From contig NC_079426.1 in NCBI RefSeq assembly GCF_026213295.1, forward strand, positions 25,938,402-26,002,401: a stretch of DNA of 64,000 nucleotides, given 5' to 3'. Below are positions 1 to 10,100 of the stretch, piece after piece (the first letter of the stretch is position 1; every line of letters starts with the position of its first letter). The notes beneath the pieces are model-generated. The model had not been told where the DNA came from and did no database searches. It saw nothing but the letters and a program-made list of their open reading frames with translations. This stretch comes from Gadus chalcogrammus (lineage: Eukaryota > Chordata > Actinopteri > Gadiformes > Gadidae). The translations under genes and the position numbers were made by a program.

Positions 1-70
1 TTTAGTAGTTTCATATCGTGTTTGAAAAAATATCGATATATTTTAAATATCGATATATCGCCCAGCCCTA
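1..70. mobile_element. Right end of a hAT-type element
   Basis: The stretch ends in TATCGCCCAGCCCTA, which is the inverted terminal repeat of the BED-finger hAT transposon at 52612-55200 in this window. The inner part is AT-rich and made of short TATCGATA palindromes. The left end lies outside the window. It is inserted in RTE-type LINE sequence, and CCTTGGAG just after it could be one copy of the 8-bp target duplication. It is probably a non-autonomous relative of the 52.6 kb element. Confidence 0.6.
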
Positions 71-585
71 CCTTGGAGTAGACTTTACCAGGGAGGCTGA
101 GAAGTGTGATACCCCGGTAATTGGCACACACTCTCTGGTCCCCCTTTTTGAACAGGGGAACCACCACCCCGGTTTGCCACTCCTTTGGCACTGTACCCGA
201 CTCCCACGCGATGTTGAATAGGCGTGTCAACCATGACAGCCCCTCAACACCCAGAGCCTTTAGCATTTCTGGCTGAATCTCATCAATCCCTGGGGCTTTG
301 CCACTGCGGAGATGTTTGACTACCTCAGTGACCTCCACCAGGGAAATTGACGACGAAACACCATCAACCTCGAGCTCTGCCTCCAACATAGAGGGCGTGT
401 TATTCGGATTCAGGAGTTCCTCAAAGTGTTCCTTCCAACGTCCGACGACCTCCTCAGTTGAGGTCAACAGAGTCCCATCCTTACTGTACACCGCTTGGAT
501 GGTTCCCCGTTTCCCCCTCCTGAGGTGCCGGATAGTCTTCCAGAAGCACTTTGGTGCCGACCGAAAGTCCTCGTGTACGTTAATG
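71..585 (-). pseudogene. RTE/Rex-type LINE reverse transcriptase fragment
   Basis: Read on the minus strand, the DNA encodes the N-terminal part of a non-LTR reverse transcriptase: a segment with GKAPGIDEIQPEMLKAL, then VPLFKKGD and NYRGITLLSLPGK, the fingers motifs of RTE/Rex-like fish LINEs. The frame is interrupted and both ends are cut: by the hAT end at 71 and near 585, where identity with the family stops. Endonuclease and catalytic YxDD regions are absent. It is a dead fragment. Assignment to RTE rather than Rex1-like is from memory of motif style and less certain than the LINE call. Confidence 0.7.
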
Positions 586-1254
586 TAAAAAACATAAAAT
601 AATTACATATTTAAATTAAAACATTTGATTGATACTTGCATTTGAAAGAACGAGCGGTCTGAAACTCACCTGGCCATTTTGTTTGATGCCTTCCAATGCT
701 TCCAAGTCTGTTCCAATCACACCGCCACGCAACGTAGGCAACAGCAAATTTAGTTGTTTATTTTAAAGCTGGTAGCCGGCGCGCTGTTTATTACTGTATA
801 ATAAAGGCCCATCAAACACACTGTTTTAGAAGCATTCGCTTCATGTGCTCCGTGGAAGTAAGGGTATTCCCATTTGTGCAGTCGTTATTACGACTTGTCG
901 CATTCAAGTGCTCTGGTCGTAAATAAAAAAAACTCAATGGACGATACAAAGTTTTTTCTCCATTTAGGATTTGTGTCGTATCTACTGCAGAGCTCATTTG
1001 TGTTACAGCAGCAATTTCCAATTCACAATTAAAAATATTGTGCTCGTAATCTGAGATACTGTAAATACAACTATGCAGATGAGTAGGCCTGCAGGAAGGA
1101 AGCATCCCCCCCCCCTCCCCCCAAATGACCGTTGACTGTTGCACTGTTAATTGACGGCAATGGCGGATTCACAAGATTCAGATCAGCGGTAAATTTGTCC
1201 TATATATAATAAAATTGACTTTGAATGGTGAGTCAGCATTCAAAGTCAGAGTAT
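586..1254. other. No recognisable gene
   Basis: A 110-codon minus-strand frame at 812-1144 has no motif I recognise. A C-rich run lies near 1105-1125. I see nothing else that can be supported. Confidence 0.4.
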
Positions 1255-1256
1255 TA

Positions 1257-1815
1257 GGGCCACATATGAAGAAAAAAAATATTTTTGACACGTCGACTAG
1301 TAAATTAACACGTCTGTTCAGGTCCCCCTCCTAAACAGACAATTTTTTCCGCACAAACTTTTCAGCGTCCTTACACTAATCACCACACTGTGGCTCTGCC
1401 CTAAAACAGCGAGGATCTCTTTATTGTTAAACCCGATTCTGAAATGCAATTTTACCAAATGATCCACACATCCATTGGATTCAGTGAAGGCCCTGTGGAG
1501 CGGTTGCTATCTCTCCCAACTAATTTCAACTATCCTCAACATTTCGAGTTTAATGTCGACTTTAAAGTCGACAAATCGAGATTAAAGTCGACATAATATT
1601 TCAACTTTATTCTCGACATTTCGGGTTTAATCTCGAAATTTCGAGATTAGAGTCGACATGACATTGCAACTTTATTCTCGACATTTCGAGTTTAATGTCG
1701 ACATGTTGACTTTAAAAAAATATACATAAATATTTTTGCCGTGACGAGATTAAAGTCGATACTTCGACTTTAATCTCGTCACGGCAAAAATATTTATTTT
1801 CTTCATGTGTGGCCC
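1257..1815. mobile_element. MITE with ~30-bp terminal inverted repeats and dense internal palindromes
   Basis: The left end begins GGGCCACATATGAAGAAAA and the right end is its near-exact inverse, ending CTTCATGTGTGGCCC. Each is flanked by TA, fitting a Tc1/mariner-like dinucleotide target; a longer imperfect duplication (TATTA/TACTA) is possible. The interior repeats TCGAG, GTCGAC and ATTAAAGTCGA blocks in both orientations and ends in a perfect 34-bp hairpin. There is no coding capacity. Confidence 0.7.
1726..1797. repeat. Perfect 34-bp inverted repeat, 4-nt loop
   Basis: Positions 1726-1759 pair without mismatch with 1764-1797 around the loop TACT. The stem includes GCCGTGACGAGATTAAAG. It lies inside the MITE, close to its right terminal repeat. 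Confidence 0.9.
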
Positions 1816-1817
1816 TA

Positions 1818-2348
1818 CTACTCGGTAGTAATTTACACTATTGCAATTCATATCATTATTAAAGTTTTTCTTCTTATTCCGTAACTATTTGGCTCATTAA
1901 CTTCAGAAGTTTTAACCATTTTACATTTAGATGAATAGGCCTATGTTATGGCTAGGAAGGGCTGAAGTTAAAAAATAAATGTGAGTGTGACTTTTTAAAG
2001 AATGCACTGGTTAAAAATAAATATATATAAATATAAAGGTTAAATATGCCAATAAAGAAGTCAGGCTACTAGCTAGCTATCATGAGATCATGTATTTATT
2101 CAGAAAAGATATTACCAGTTAAAAAGCATATACCATAATGCAAAAGTTGAAACTATTTTGCGTGCACATTAGGGCTGCCCCCTGAAAGTCGATGATTCGA
2201 TCAGTCGGGAACCCCGGCAGTCTTTTTTTTTTCTTTGTCAGTGGTGTGCATTAATAAAACCTATTAATATTTAACTAAAAAAATTAACTACAAATATTTA
2301 ATGTGGGTCCCGCCGTTTTATTTTATTCAAAACAGGGCAAGAACATTG
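1818..2348. other. AT-rich sequence with a hAT-like end
   Basis: TAGGGCTGCCCCCTG near 2171 resembles the terminus of fish hAT elements; no partner end was found nearby. The rest is AT-rich and without a credible reading frame. Any promoter for the HECT-like gene starting at 2349 would lie here, but I see no clear TATA box. Confidence 0.4.
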
Positions 2349-3066
2349 ATGGCGGAGCTGAGCCAGCTCCTGCGGCAGTATGGACTATCTCCTGCCCCCT
2401 CCCTGCCTCAGGCCACCCCACCTGCCTTCCCCTCCCTGCCTCAAGCCACCCCACCTGCCTTCTCCTCCCTGCCTCAAGCCACCCCACCTGCCTTCCCCTC
2501 CCTGCCTCAAGCCTACCCACCTGCCTTCCCCTCCCTGCCTCATGCCTACCCACCTGCCTTCCCCTCCCTGCCTCAGGCCACCCCACCTGCCTTTCCCTCA
2601 TTCCCCCCCCTTCATCAACTCAACCGCCCTGACACTAGTTAGGGCGGGTCTTGGAAGGCTTTTCCAGCCCTACAAAAAAAAGAAAAAAGATTTTGCACAA
2701 CAATGGGGGCATAGGTTTTTTTGTTGTGCCTCTACAGTCCAAACTCAAATACCAACGGTAGAGGAGACCTCCGGGCTCCAGGCAGCTGGCCTTGGAACCA
2801 AACAAGTCGTCTTCCCAGATGTGCAATGCACATCTGGGCAATTCATTGCTGTCTTGGAAGATGGTTTTCCACCCCTAAAACTAGCGGGAGGATTCAAGAT
2901 TATGAGGAGCTGCCGCAGCAGGGATCTGATAGACGCTCCTATGCCTGCATGGGGCTATACAGTGAGCTTTCTCAAAAACAACAGCAACCTAAGTAAGGCA
3001 GTGGCCTATATAGTCCCCATGCAGCATAACCTGACTTTAAAGGAGGTTGAAAAAGAAATACCTTAA
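2349..3066 (+). CDS. First exon(s) of the HECT-like gene
   Basis: The frame opens at ATG 2349 with MAELSQLLRQYGL, runs through six 11-residue proline-rich repeats and meets TAG at 2640-2642. The frame one step over continues from the repeats through GRLFQPY and a lysine run into a globular segment with TVEETSGLQAAGLGTK, then LKLAGGFKIMRS and YTVSFLKNNSNLSKA, ending at TAA 3064-3066. This second part matches the N-terminal module repeated in fish HECT paralogues. A frameshift or small intron near 2600-2660 is needed to join them. The last in-frame GT (GAG|GTTGAA, about 3047) is a weak donor. Confidence 0.55.
2403..2600 (+). repeat. 33-bp coding minisatellite, six copies
   Basis: Six consecutive 33-bp units encode LPQATPPAFPS and close variants (one with AY for AT, one LPHAY). 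The unit length is a multiple of three, so copy changes preserve the reading frame. Confidence 0.9.
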
Positions 3067-3134
3067 AATCTCTCTTTTGTTTACATGTTTTATTTTGCTG
3101 TGATACACCATCATTTCTGTACATTACATTTAAG

Positions 3135-3238
3135 GAGGACGACGTGGGGCATCTCTACCCTCAGGAGATGTGCTGCAGGTGTAACTCTGCAGTGCCGTTG
3201 CATCTTTTGCAGAGCCACCTGCAGAACTGCAAGAGCAG
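3135..3238 (+). CDS. HECT-like gene exon: C2HC finger
   Basis: An acceptor (TTTAAG) precedes 3135 and a good donor (CAG|GTAAGC) follows 3238. The 104-bp exon encodes EDDVGHLYPQEM, then CCRCNSAVPLHLLQSHLQNC, a C-x2-C...H-x3-C finger of the kind found before the HECT domain in this family. It ends with two bases of a split codon. Confidence 0.6.
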
Positions 3239-3821
3239 GTAAGCAACTGTCACTATTCCGTTACTTTTTCAGTTCCAGTACAGAATTTTTTTAGTGAGCA
3301 TGTGTGAGCCAAAGCTAAACTTTTCCTACGTATAGTTGATTTATTGACTATCAATCATCTTGGTTGGTGGTTCTTACACTTATTATGCACTCTGATAGTG
3401 TTGACTGCTGTGACCAAAAAAATCTAATGTTGTTAATACACAGCCAAGGCTCTGTAAACTTGTATGTAGACAAAGGGTATGTAAACAAAGGGGCCCACCA
3501 TAGCTAGCAACATGCCTGTTAACATGCCATTTTACAGAGCCAAGGAGTTGTAATAACAATGTTGTTTTGTTTAGCACACACACAGTAAGGACAGGTAGCG
3601 GCTCGTCAGGAGATATTCACAGATTTTGACTAAGTGATTTTCACAAGAAACGTTCTCCACAATGGCTGACTCCACCCTTAAGAAGAATACAAAAAAATCT
3701 TTTTTTGCTTGATAACATTTACAAAGCCATGTATATTTATACAGTACATCTCTTTTAATGCAACTTTTCATAGACAACCTGTCATATTTATCTTAATCTA
3801 CATCTTTGTTATGTTCTGTAG

Positions 3822-3854
3822 CATTGGAACAATGGGGACAGACTCCAGCAGGAC
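3822..3854 (+). CDS. Candidate micro-exon of the HECT-like gene
   Basis: A 33-bp stretch lies between CTGTAG and GTGAGT. In phase with the previous exon it reads SIGTMGTDSSR; read from its first base it gives HWNNGDRLQQD. It is supported only by splice signals and position, and a hAT-like element begins 27 bp after it. Confidence 0.35.
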
Positions 3855-3881
3855 GTGAGTAAAAATGTGATCTACATATTA

Positions 3882-4781
3882 CAGGGCTCCAGACTAACTT
3901 TTTCCTTGGGTGCACTGGTGCGCCTACATTTTTAATTTGGGTGCACCAGCACGTATTTATGGTGCATCCAAGTTTTGAGTTGTTGAGGGGGAGGGGGGGG
4001 GGGGGTTGGACCGTGCATGCCTTGCGCTGAGTTGTGGGGGGGGGGCAACCCGGGCAGCTGCACCGGTTGCACCGTCGATATTTACGCCACTGATTAATAA
4101 TATTTTGACCATTAAATAAATGCCTTCAATAAATGCCGAATCTGTATCTCTCATAAAGAATATCGTCAGACAATGCCAAGGGATTGGTTCTGTCCCGAAA
4201 AACCCTCTGTCTCCGGACTGGAGAGACGCCTGTACGATAAGTGCGCCGAGGTCCATGGGAACACCCACAAATGGTGACGCCATTATCGGAGGAGGGGCTA
4301 GGAAGCTGCGCACGCCGATATAAGTAGCCGATCTCCGGGTAGACTCGCTGAAAAGCTGCTCCCGACCAGGTTTGGTTGCGAGCGTAAGTCACCATGGTAA
4401 TACTGCGACGATTAAAGAGATCGACTTTCATGGTACAGCTAACCCAGGCTTTCAGCTCAACATACCTCGCTAACCCTCTAATCGAGCTTCGTAGTACAGG
4501 CCCCTGGATTGGGCTTCGCGGGTTTGTTTACCGGCGTTGCTATTGTTACCGGTCTTGCGTGTTCCAACGGTAATAAATCGCCGTCTAATCAATACTTCAT
4601 TCACTGCCTCTTCCGTGGTTATTACAATATTATGAATAGACTGCTCTGTAAAAAAATAAATAATTATATTTATACCAGATACATTTTCAGTCGCACCGGT
4701 GCGCCCAAATAAAATATTTGGTCGCACTACCCCGAATTCTAGGCGCATGTGCGCCCAAATTAGGCGCACTCTGGAGCCCTG
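3882..4781. mobile_element. Non-autonomous DNA transposon (CAGGGCTCCAGA termini)
   Basis: The left end CAGGGCTCCAGACTAAC and right end, inverse of CAGGGCTCCAGAGTGCG, are inverted repeats; both subterminal regions carry GGTGCGCC-type repeats. TATTA abuts both ends (3877-3881 and 4782-4786), shorter than the 8-bp duplication expected for hAT. It contains a PIF/Harbinger fragment (4127-4510), a G-run near 3990-4010 and a block (4510-4590) shared with 41735-41810 and 51335-51410. Presumably an intron insertion in the HECT-like gene. Confidence 0.65.
4127..4510 (-). pseudogene. PIF/Harbinger 5' end and transposase N-terminus (fragment)
   Basis: Minus-strand sequence starting with CCTGTACTACGAAGCTCG is closely similar to the left end of the Harbinger element at 55201 onward and runs into the transposase N-terminus: MASPFVGVPMDLGAL, then FFGTEPIPWHCL in one frame and FRDRTNPLALSDDILYERYR in the next, showing a frameshift. 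The catalytic domain is absent. It is nested in the 3882-4781 element. Confidence 0.7.
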
Positions 4782-4832
4782 TATTATTTTTCTCTAGATA
4801 GATTACGTCACAGAAAGCATAACAGAGGTCAT

Positions 4833-5363
4833 TAGGGATGAGAATCGAGCGCCGGTTCCTATTCAGAACCGGTGCCCAGTGAACCAATTCTTTGGAATTG
4901 TCAGCAACATTTATTTTTTTGATAAGAAAAGATAGTCCTTTATTAATCCCCCTTAGGAGAAATTCGCAGTGACCAGCAATACAGTGGAAAAAGAGAGTGC
5001 TACAAGAGTATACATACAATAAATTTACCAATTTGAAATAAAATATAATTAAACTATTAGAATAAAGATAACATACTATACTACATGTAACTATGTAAAT
5101 GTTAAATGTAAATGTGCCAATGTGCAGAGGTTCCTGAGGTAATGCAAATGAAATAACTAACAAGGTTTAACTAACAAGGTTTAACAAGGCTACTCTTACA
5201 CCTCACCTCCACAAAAAAAAAAAAAAATTCTCTTTCCCTTTGTGTCTATCCGCCATCCGTCTCAGGACGGCACTAAAACATGTGTAGGTTTCACAGGTCA
5301 GAAAGTCCAACAACAGGTCAAGTCATTATTAATCGAAATTAACATGTTAATTTGACAGCCCTA
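4833..5363. repeat. Fragments of dispersed hAT-type repeats
   Basis: TAGGGATGAGAATCGAGC at about 4834 matches the left end of the hAT element at 41154. A block at 4930-4975 with AGTCCTTTATTAATCCC is a common fish dispersed repeat. GACAGCCCTAA near 5355 is a hAT-type right end also seen at 22605. No coding sequence is evident. Confidence 0.45.
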
Positions 5364-5490
5364 ATTATTATAATACAGTGAAGAATCAAAGGACAGATTT
5401 TGATTGATATTACATGAAATGTGTTCTTTTTAAAAACAAGATTTGAACTGTACTATGTTGTGTGCATGTTCTCATTTTTGTGTCATTAAG

Positions 5491-5570
5491 GACTATTCAG
5501 CAGCAGAGCACATGGTCCATGAGGATTTGCCTGTTGCAGAATCATCAGTTGCTTTTCAACTGCTGGCAAG
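5491..5570 (+). CDS. Candidate exon of the HECT-like gene
   Basis: An 80-bp stretch follows CATTAAG and precedes GTGTTG, a weak donor. From its first base it reads DYSAAEHMVHEDLPVAESS and VAFQLLA, an acidic linker style typical of the family, but that frame is not in phase with the next exon. The in-phase frame (TIQQQSTWSMRICLL) looks less protein-like. The exon is uncertain. Confidence 0.35.
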
Positions 5571-5671
5571 GTGTTGAAAATCAGTCTTTCATGTTCTATT
5601 CGATGAATGCTCATTGTATTATTAACCCAGAATCCATTTGACCTTGTTGTTGTTTTTCATTCGTTTTTCAG

Positions 5672-5886
5672 CTGAACCTGTTAAAACATGGCAGGTTCCA
5701 AAGGGCCTGACTGCTGCTGGCTTTGTCGCATACTTGACGTCAATTTACCCCCAAATGGAGAGGAGAAACTTTCAGTTATGCAAAATTAACCGCCATAGGG
5801 TCCTTATCTCCCTTGAGGAGAAAACCCCTGAACAATTACGGTCCGGTGGAGTGTTGGGTCGTTTGGCTCTATATATTCGCCCTGAG
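5672..5886 (+). CDS. HECT-like gene exon: second globular module
   Basis: A strong polypyrimidine tract and TTTTCAG precede the exon; GAG|GTTAAG follows. It encodes EPVKTWQVPKGLTAAGF, VAYLTSIYPQMERRNF, then QLCKINRHRVLISL and LGRLALYIRPE, the segment preceding the acidic linker in fish HECT paralogues. It ends in phase 0. Confidence 0.65.
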
Positions 5887-5965
5887 GTTAAGTACTGTTC
5901 TTTATTGAATTTTTACAAAATAGATGTTTCAATGTTGTATTTTTTTTTTTTTTCATATTTCATAG

Positions 5966-6015
5966 AGTGACATTAAGAATGAGGAAGAAAAGGACTTGCT
6001 GAGTTCCATGAGAAA
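5966..6015 (+). CDS. HECT-like gene exon: acidic linker
   Basis: The 50-bp exon follows TTTCATAG and encodes SDIKNEEEKDLLSSMR before AAA|GTAATT. It is in phase with the preceding exon but leaves two bases, out of phase with the next acidic exon. Confidence 0.5.
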
Positions 6016-6169
6016 GTAATTAGTGGTGTTTTCCCTTTCTCTGCACAAAAGCATACATGAGAAATTGTCATGCATTTAGTAATGTATTTGAAGTGCACAA
6101 TACAAATAAATTATAACTATTTTTTTGTGTGTAATCTCACCCTTTATGCATCTGAAACATCAAATCAGA

Positions 6170-6196
6170 CAAGTGATGAGGATGAAGGAATGCTGG
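6170..6196 (+). CDS. HECT-like gene micro-exon
   Basis: A 27-bp exon between AATCAG and GTAAGT encodes TSDEDEGML. It is phase 0 at both ends, matching the next exon. Confidence 0.45.
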
Positions 6197-6496
6197 TAAG
6201 TTTACTTAACTAAGCTGTTATTATCTGTGACATAAAGTAAATGAAATACCTAGTACAATAAAATGGCACATAGTAAATTAGATACCACCTTATAGTAAGG
6301 ATGACAAATTGATCCAGTAAATCAAAATTCTACATTGTTTTCTCTCCATAGCCAACATACATCATTTATGATTAGAAGGCATATGTATTTAATTCACTAA
6401 AACTTCAGAAGGGTTAACAGATTGGAAAGTATACTTAACTGTGTGCACCCCAGTTAACAAGGTCCAGCATTTTTTTAACTCTAGAAATGTTTACAG

Positions 6497-6544
6497 GACT
6501 TGTCTGATCGAGAAGTAGACCTGAACCAGGATGAAGAGCAAACG
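6497..6544 (+). CDS. HECT-like gene exon: acidic linker
   Basis: A 48-bp exon between TTTACAG and GTAAAG encodes DLSDREVDLNQDEEQT. In relatives this acidic stretch directly precedes the HECT N-lobe, which I cannot find downstream. Confidence 0.5.
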
Positions 6545-6946
6545 GTAAAGCAAGCGAGATCTATGAGTTATTCAAATAAAATCTAATCCATAGGAATGGG
6601 AGTTAAAGTGCTACAAGAAGAAAGGCATAGTAATTACAACCATACTGACCTTGAGCAACAGGAGGAGAAACATTGTCTGCTTTGTTGGATTTTCGGCAGT
6701 GATCGCAGCACAAATGCAACACACAAATCAAAATAAATAAATAATTGCAGTGACAAATGAGAAAAATGACTGTCAGTCTCTGGCCAGGTATATACTGAAG
6801 GGCCAATCAAGGACAGTCTTTCCTTGATTTATAGATAGAGTGATATATCCACCCCCTTTTATTCTGTTTTCGGTTCCTACACCAATGTATAGAGAAAATT
6901 AGAACTTTTTGGGCATACAGCTCTATTAAACATTAAGAGACCAGTC
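6545..6946 (+). other. Intron remnant without recognisable exon
   Basis: No HECT N-lobe motif or well-flanked exon is visible between the last 5' exon and the foldback element. The sequence is A+T-rich with short open frames only. Confidence 0.45.
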
Positions 6947-7604
6947 TGTTATTTGGTAACCCTTCCTTTTACAGTCCCCTAATTACTAGGTATTTACCCG
7001 GTACATACATGGTAAATCATAGTGTATTACTGGGTAATTACCACTGGTATTAAGAATGTAAATACAGAGGTAGTTACCCGGTAAATACATGGTAAATCAT
7101 AGTGTATTACTGGGTAATTACCACTGGTAATAAGAAGGTAAATACAGAGGAATTATCCGGTAAATTATGGTGTATTACTGCGTAATTACCACTGGTAATA
7201 AGAAGGTAAATACAGAGGAATTACAGCTGATGTACCAAGTAAAACCTCCACTATCACCCATCAACTCAACTAAGTAGCGTGTAGTAGTAACTGTTTTAGG
7301 TTGGTAATAACTCCGATATTGTGTACTTCCTAGGAAATTAGGCAACCAATTCTTAGAAACATCTATTATCCAAGGTTTATGTTGGTAACAGCCCAAATTT
7401 AATGATGTACTATCTAGAAATTAGCATAGTACTTCCCAATAAAATACTTTTTCTTAGTTATTATTCATAGCTACACCCATTTAGAAAGGGTTTATTCGAT
7501 TTACCACTATGGAATTACTTACCTGGTGACAACCTCTGCAGGAACAGTTTTCCTCTAGTGTCATGGTACATCTTCTTAAATACTGGGTACGAAGCCGTTT
7601 GTTT

Positions 7605-8545
7605 CCATGGTATTACCAGGTTCTTACCATATAATTTATAATAGATACATTCCATTATCCATGCAGTCAACACAAACATGTACCATGTACGTTCTGCGAC
7701 GTTACCAAGTAAAACACAACAATTTACCCAGTAAGTAAGCTGAAACTGTACTGCAAAAAGGAAGCCTTGTTTGTTTCCATGGTATTACCAGGTTCTTACC
7801 ATATAATTTATAATAGATACATTCCATTGTCCATGCAGTCAACACAAACTTGTACCAAGTACGTTCTGCGACGTTACCAAGTAAAACACGACAATTTACC
7901 CAGTAAGTAAGCTGAAACTGTACTGTAAAAGGAAGCCTCGTTTGTTTCAATGGTATTACCAGGTTCTTACCATATAATTTATAAAAGATACATTCCATTG
8001 TCCATGCAGTCAACAAAAACTTGTACCATGTACGTTCTGCGACGTTACCAAGTAATACACGACAATTTACCCAGTAATTAAGCTGAAACTGTACTGTAAA
8101 AGGAAGCCTCGTTTGTTTCCATGGTATTACCAGGTTCTTACCATGTAATTTGTAATACATTCCCTTTTCCATGCAGTCAACACAAACTTGTACCATGTAC
8201 GTTCTGCGACGTTACCAAGTAAAACACACCAATTTACCCAGTAAGTAAGCTGAAACTGTACTGTAAAAGGAATCCTTGTTTGTTTCCATGGTATTACCAG
8301 GTTCTTACCATATAATTTGTAATACATTATTCCCTTTTCCATGCATTCAACACAAACTTTTACCATGTACGTTCTGCGACGTTACCATGTAAAACACGAC
8401 AATTTACCCAGTAATTAAGCTGAAACTGTACTGTAAAAGGAAGCCTTGTTTGTTTCCATGGTATTACCAGGCTCTTACCATATAAGTTGTAACTGGTTAT
8501 TCCCTTTTCCATGCAATCAACACAAACCATATATGTTCTGCAACA
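7605..8545. repeat. ~170-bp tandem repeats in the left arm (five full copies plus a partial)
   Basis: Each unit contains GTTCTGCGACGTTACC, AATTTACCCAGTAA, CTGTACTGTAAAAGGAA and TCCATGGTATTACCAGG. The marker GTTCTGCGACGTTACC recurs near 7690, 7866, 8036, 8202 and 8371. The right arm has only two to three copies, so copy number changed after the arms formed. Confidence 0.85.
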
Positions 8546-8805
8546 TCGTTCACCAGTAGTTAAGCATTTGAATTGTTGTTATAAAACCCCAAACCACTGT
8601 TGATGAAAGGCATATTAAAATTAAACAAAATCAAAGGCTTATCTTTCAAACAATGCATATCTCACAAACAGGCACTGAACACTGAAGAAATCGGACAAAA
8701 AAAAGAGCCGTCCACATCAACTCAATTTAAATGTTACTGATGGTTTTTTCATAAAACACATGACAGTGTTATGGCAAGTGACCACAAGGAAGACTGCTTC
8801 AACCT

Positions 8806-9009
8806 CTACAATTTGAATAAGTGGTGAATGCCATGCAGCAATCTGCCTATGGGAGCATCTTTGTGGTCATTCGCAAACCAATGAGTCCACTCGATGAATG
8901 AGAGATGGCTCTTTAGTGTCTTCTCCGTGAGGTATCCCTGCAGTCTCCACATCTGGGATGTGAAGGCTGACCAAGACCTGACCAGGTACCTCCAAATCTC
9001 CCCTTCCAT
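8806..9009 (-). CDS. Conserved short ORF in foldback left arm
   Basis: The 67-residue frame starts MEGEIWRYLVRS and includes QMWRLQGYLTEKTLKSHL and WFANDHKDAPIGRLL. The right-arm copy (16084) differs at two of the first 67 residues. I recognise no family. It could be a captured exon, since CTTTATTACAG precedes the ATG like an acceptor, or a remnant of an element protein. Conservation between arms may reflect arm homogenisation rather than selection. Confidence 0.3.
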   Translation of the reverse strand: MEGEIWRYLVRSWSAFTSQMWRLQGYLTEKTLKSHLSFIEWTHWFANDHKDAPIGRLLHGIHHLFKL

Positions 9010-9615
9010 ACTGTAATAAAGAATCAGAAGACAAGAAAATAAACATTAGGACTGTCAATTAATGAACATTTCTAGAACATGTAGAACTCAAAGATTATTT
9101 TGTTTATCAGTTAAAAAAGGATGCTGGTCCTCTGGCCATTGTGTTTGGTCATATTGAAAAGAGAAAAAGGCATAGCCATAAATACAGTTAATAGGACGGG
9201 AGGGGACAGGCTGTTAGCTCCGGTTAGCCCTTTAGCATCGAGCTAGCGGAGCTTCTGTCATTCAAATAACTCGGACATGTTGTTTAAAACCTATAACACC
9301 CAATTTATTAAAATATCCGGATTTAATCGGGCTCTCTCCCATAAATACAGTTAATAGGACGGGAAGAGACAGGCTCTGTTAGCCCCGGTTAGCGCGATGC
9401 TAAAGAGCAGCTCTACCGGAGCATGCCATCTCAACAGGTGCAAGTTAGCCTCCGGTTTGATATTTGCCAGATATTCGGTTTACCACCCAATCGGATTCAT
9501 CAACATAAGTGCAATACATTACGGGCTTAGTATGTTGAGGACGGTTTAGGACACCGTATCGCGAAAAATGACAAACACATGTTGACGCCATCGATTGTGC
9601 AACAACGTCATTTAC

Positions 9616-9790
9616 GTTCTCTTTCAAGCAATCGTGAGGTATCTCACATATGGGTACGCCTCCCCGCGTATCCCTCAGAAGCACTTTATCACTACGCCAG
9701 CCGTGATTGGCTGGCCACGTCTGACGCACCCCGGGTCAGCCCCCTATATAAGTATCTGACCGTGCGTACAGCGTCATTCAATTACCTCTT
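9616..9790. repeat. DIRS left inverted terminal repeat
   Basis: From about 9634 to 9781 it is an almost exact inverse of the right terminal repeat. It begins GTTCTCTTTCAAGCAATCG and contains the palindrome-like TGAGGTATCTCAC and a TATATAAG box. Confidence 0.85.
9745..9752 (+). promoter_or_regulatory. TATA-like box in the DIRS left terminal repeat
   Basis: TATATAAG lies about 350 bp upstream of the gag ATG, inside the terminal repeat and present inverted in the right repeat. It is a plausible core promoter; transcription start not shown. Confidence 0.45.
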
Positions 9791-10100
9791 CTCGCTCAGA
9801 AGTAATTGTTGACGATACTGCTAAGTGCCGAGGTTCTATGCTACTGTCCACAGAGTGAGCTTACCACTCGCTCGCCGGGCGCTAGTGCCTTACTAAGCGG
9901 TTGTCGACGGATAGACTTGTCACCAAACATCTATCTTTAACCAGCCTGTCTCCAAACAGTGGTTACTCGCTTCTACAGTGTCTAGCTTGTATCCAAACAT
10001 TAGTCACCGGGAACGTCTAGCTGGAAAGCTAAACCGAATCAGCTGCAAAGCTGCAATAAATAAAAATACAACTGGCCAGTCTCCAAACTGCAGTTAAGCC

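Larger units (their letters stand above)
6955..9615. repeat. Foldback left arm, outer part
   Basis: It is an inverted copy of 15470-17609. It begins with three to four ~65-bp units containing ACCACTGGTAATAAGAAGG and CCGGTAAAT, then has a unique stretch, the ~170-bp tandem array, a unique segment with a minus-strand frame, and two copies of a ~170-bp block containing TTAATAGGACGGGA near 9193 and 9352. Its inner end is interrupted by the DIRS element. Confidence 0.85.

Noticed and set aside
2323..2601. Minus-strand Gly/Arg repeat protein
   Set aside because: Shadow of the 33-bp proline repeat; the + strand frame connects to a recognisable domain.
5040..5163. Minus-strand membrane protein (158-codon frame at 4687-5163)
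   Set aside because: It crosses unrelated repeat boundaries and its hydrophobicity comes from AT-rich sequence.
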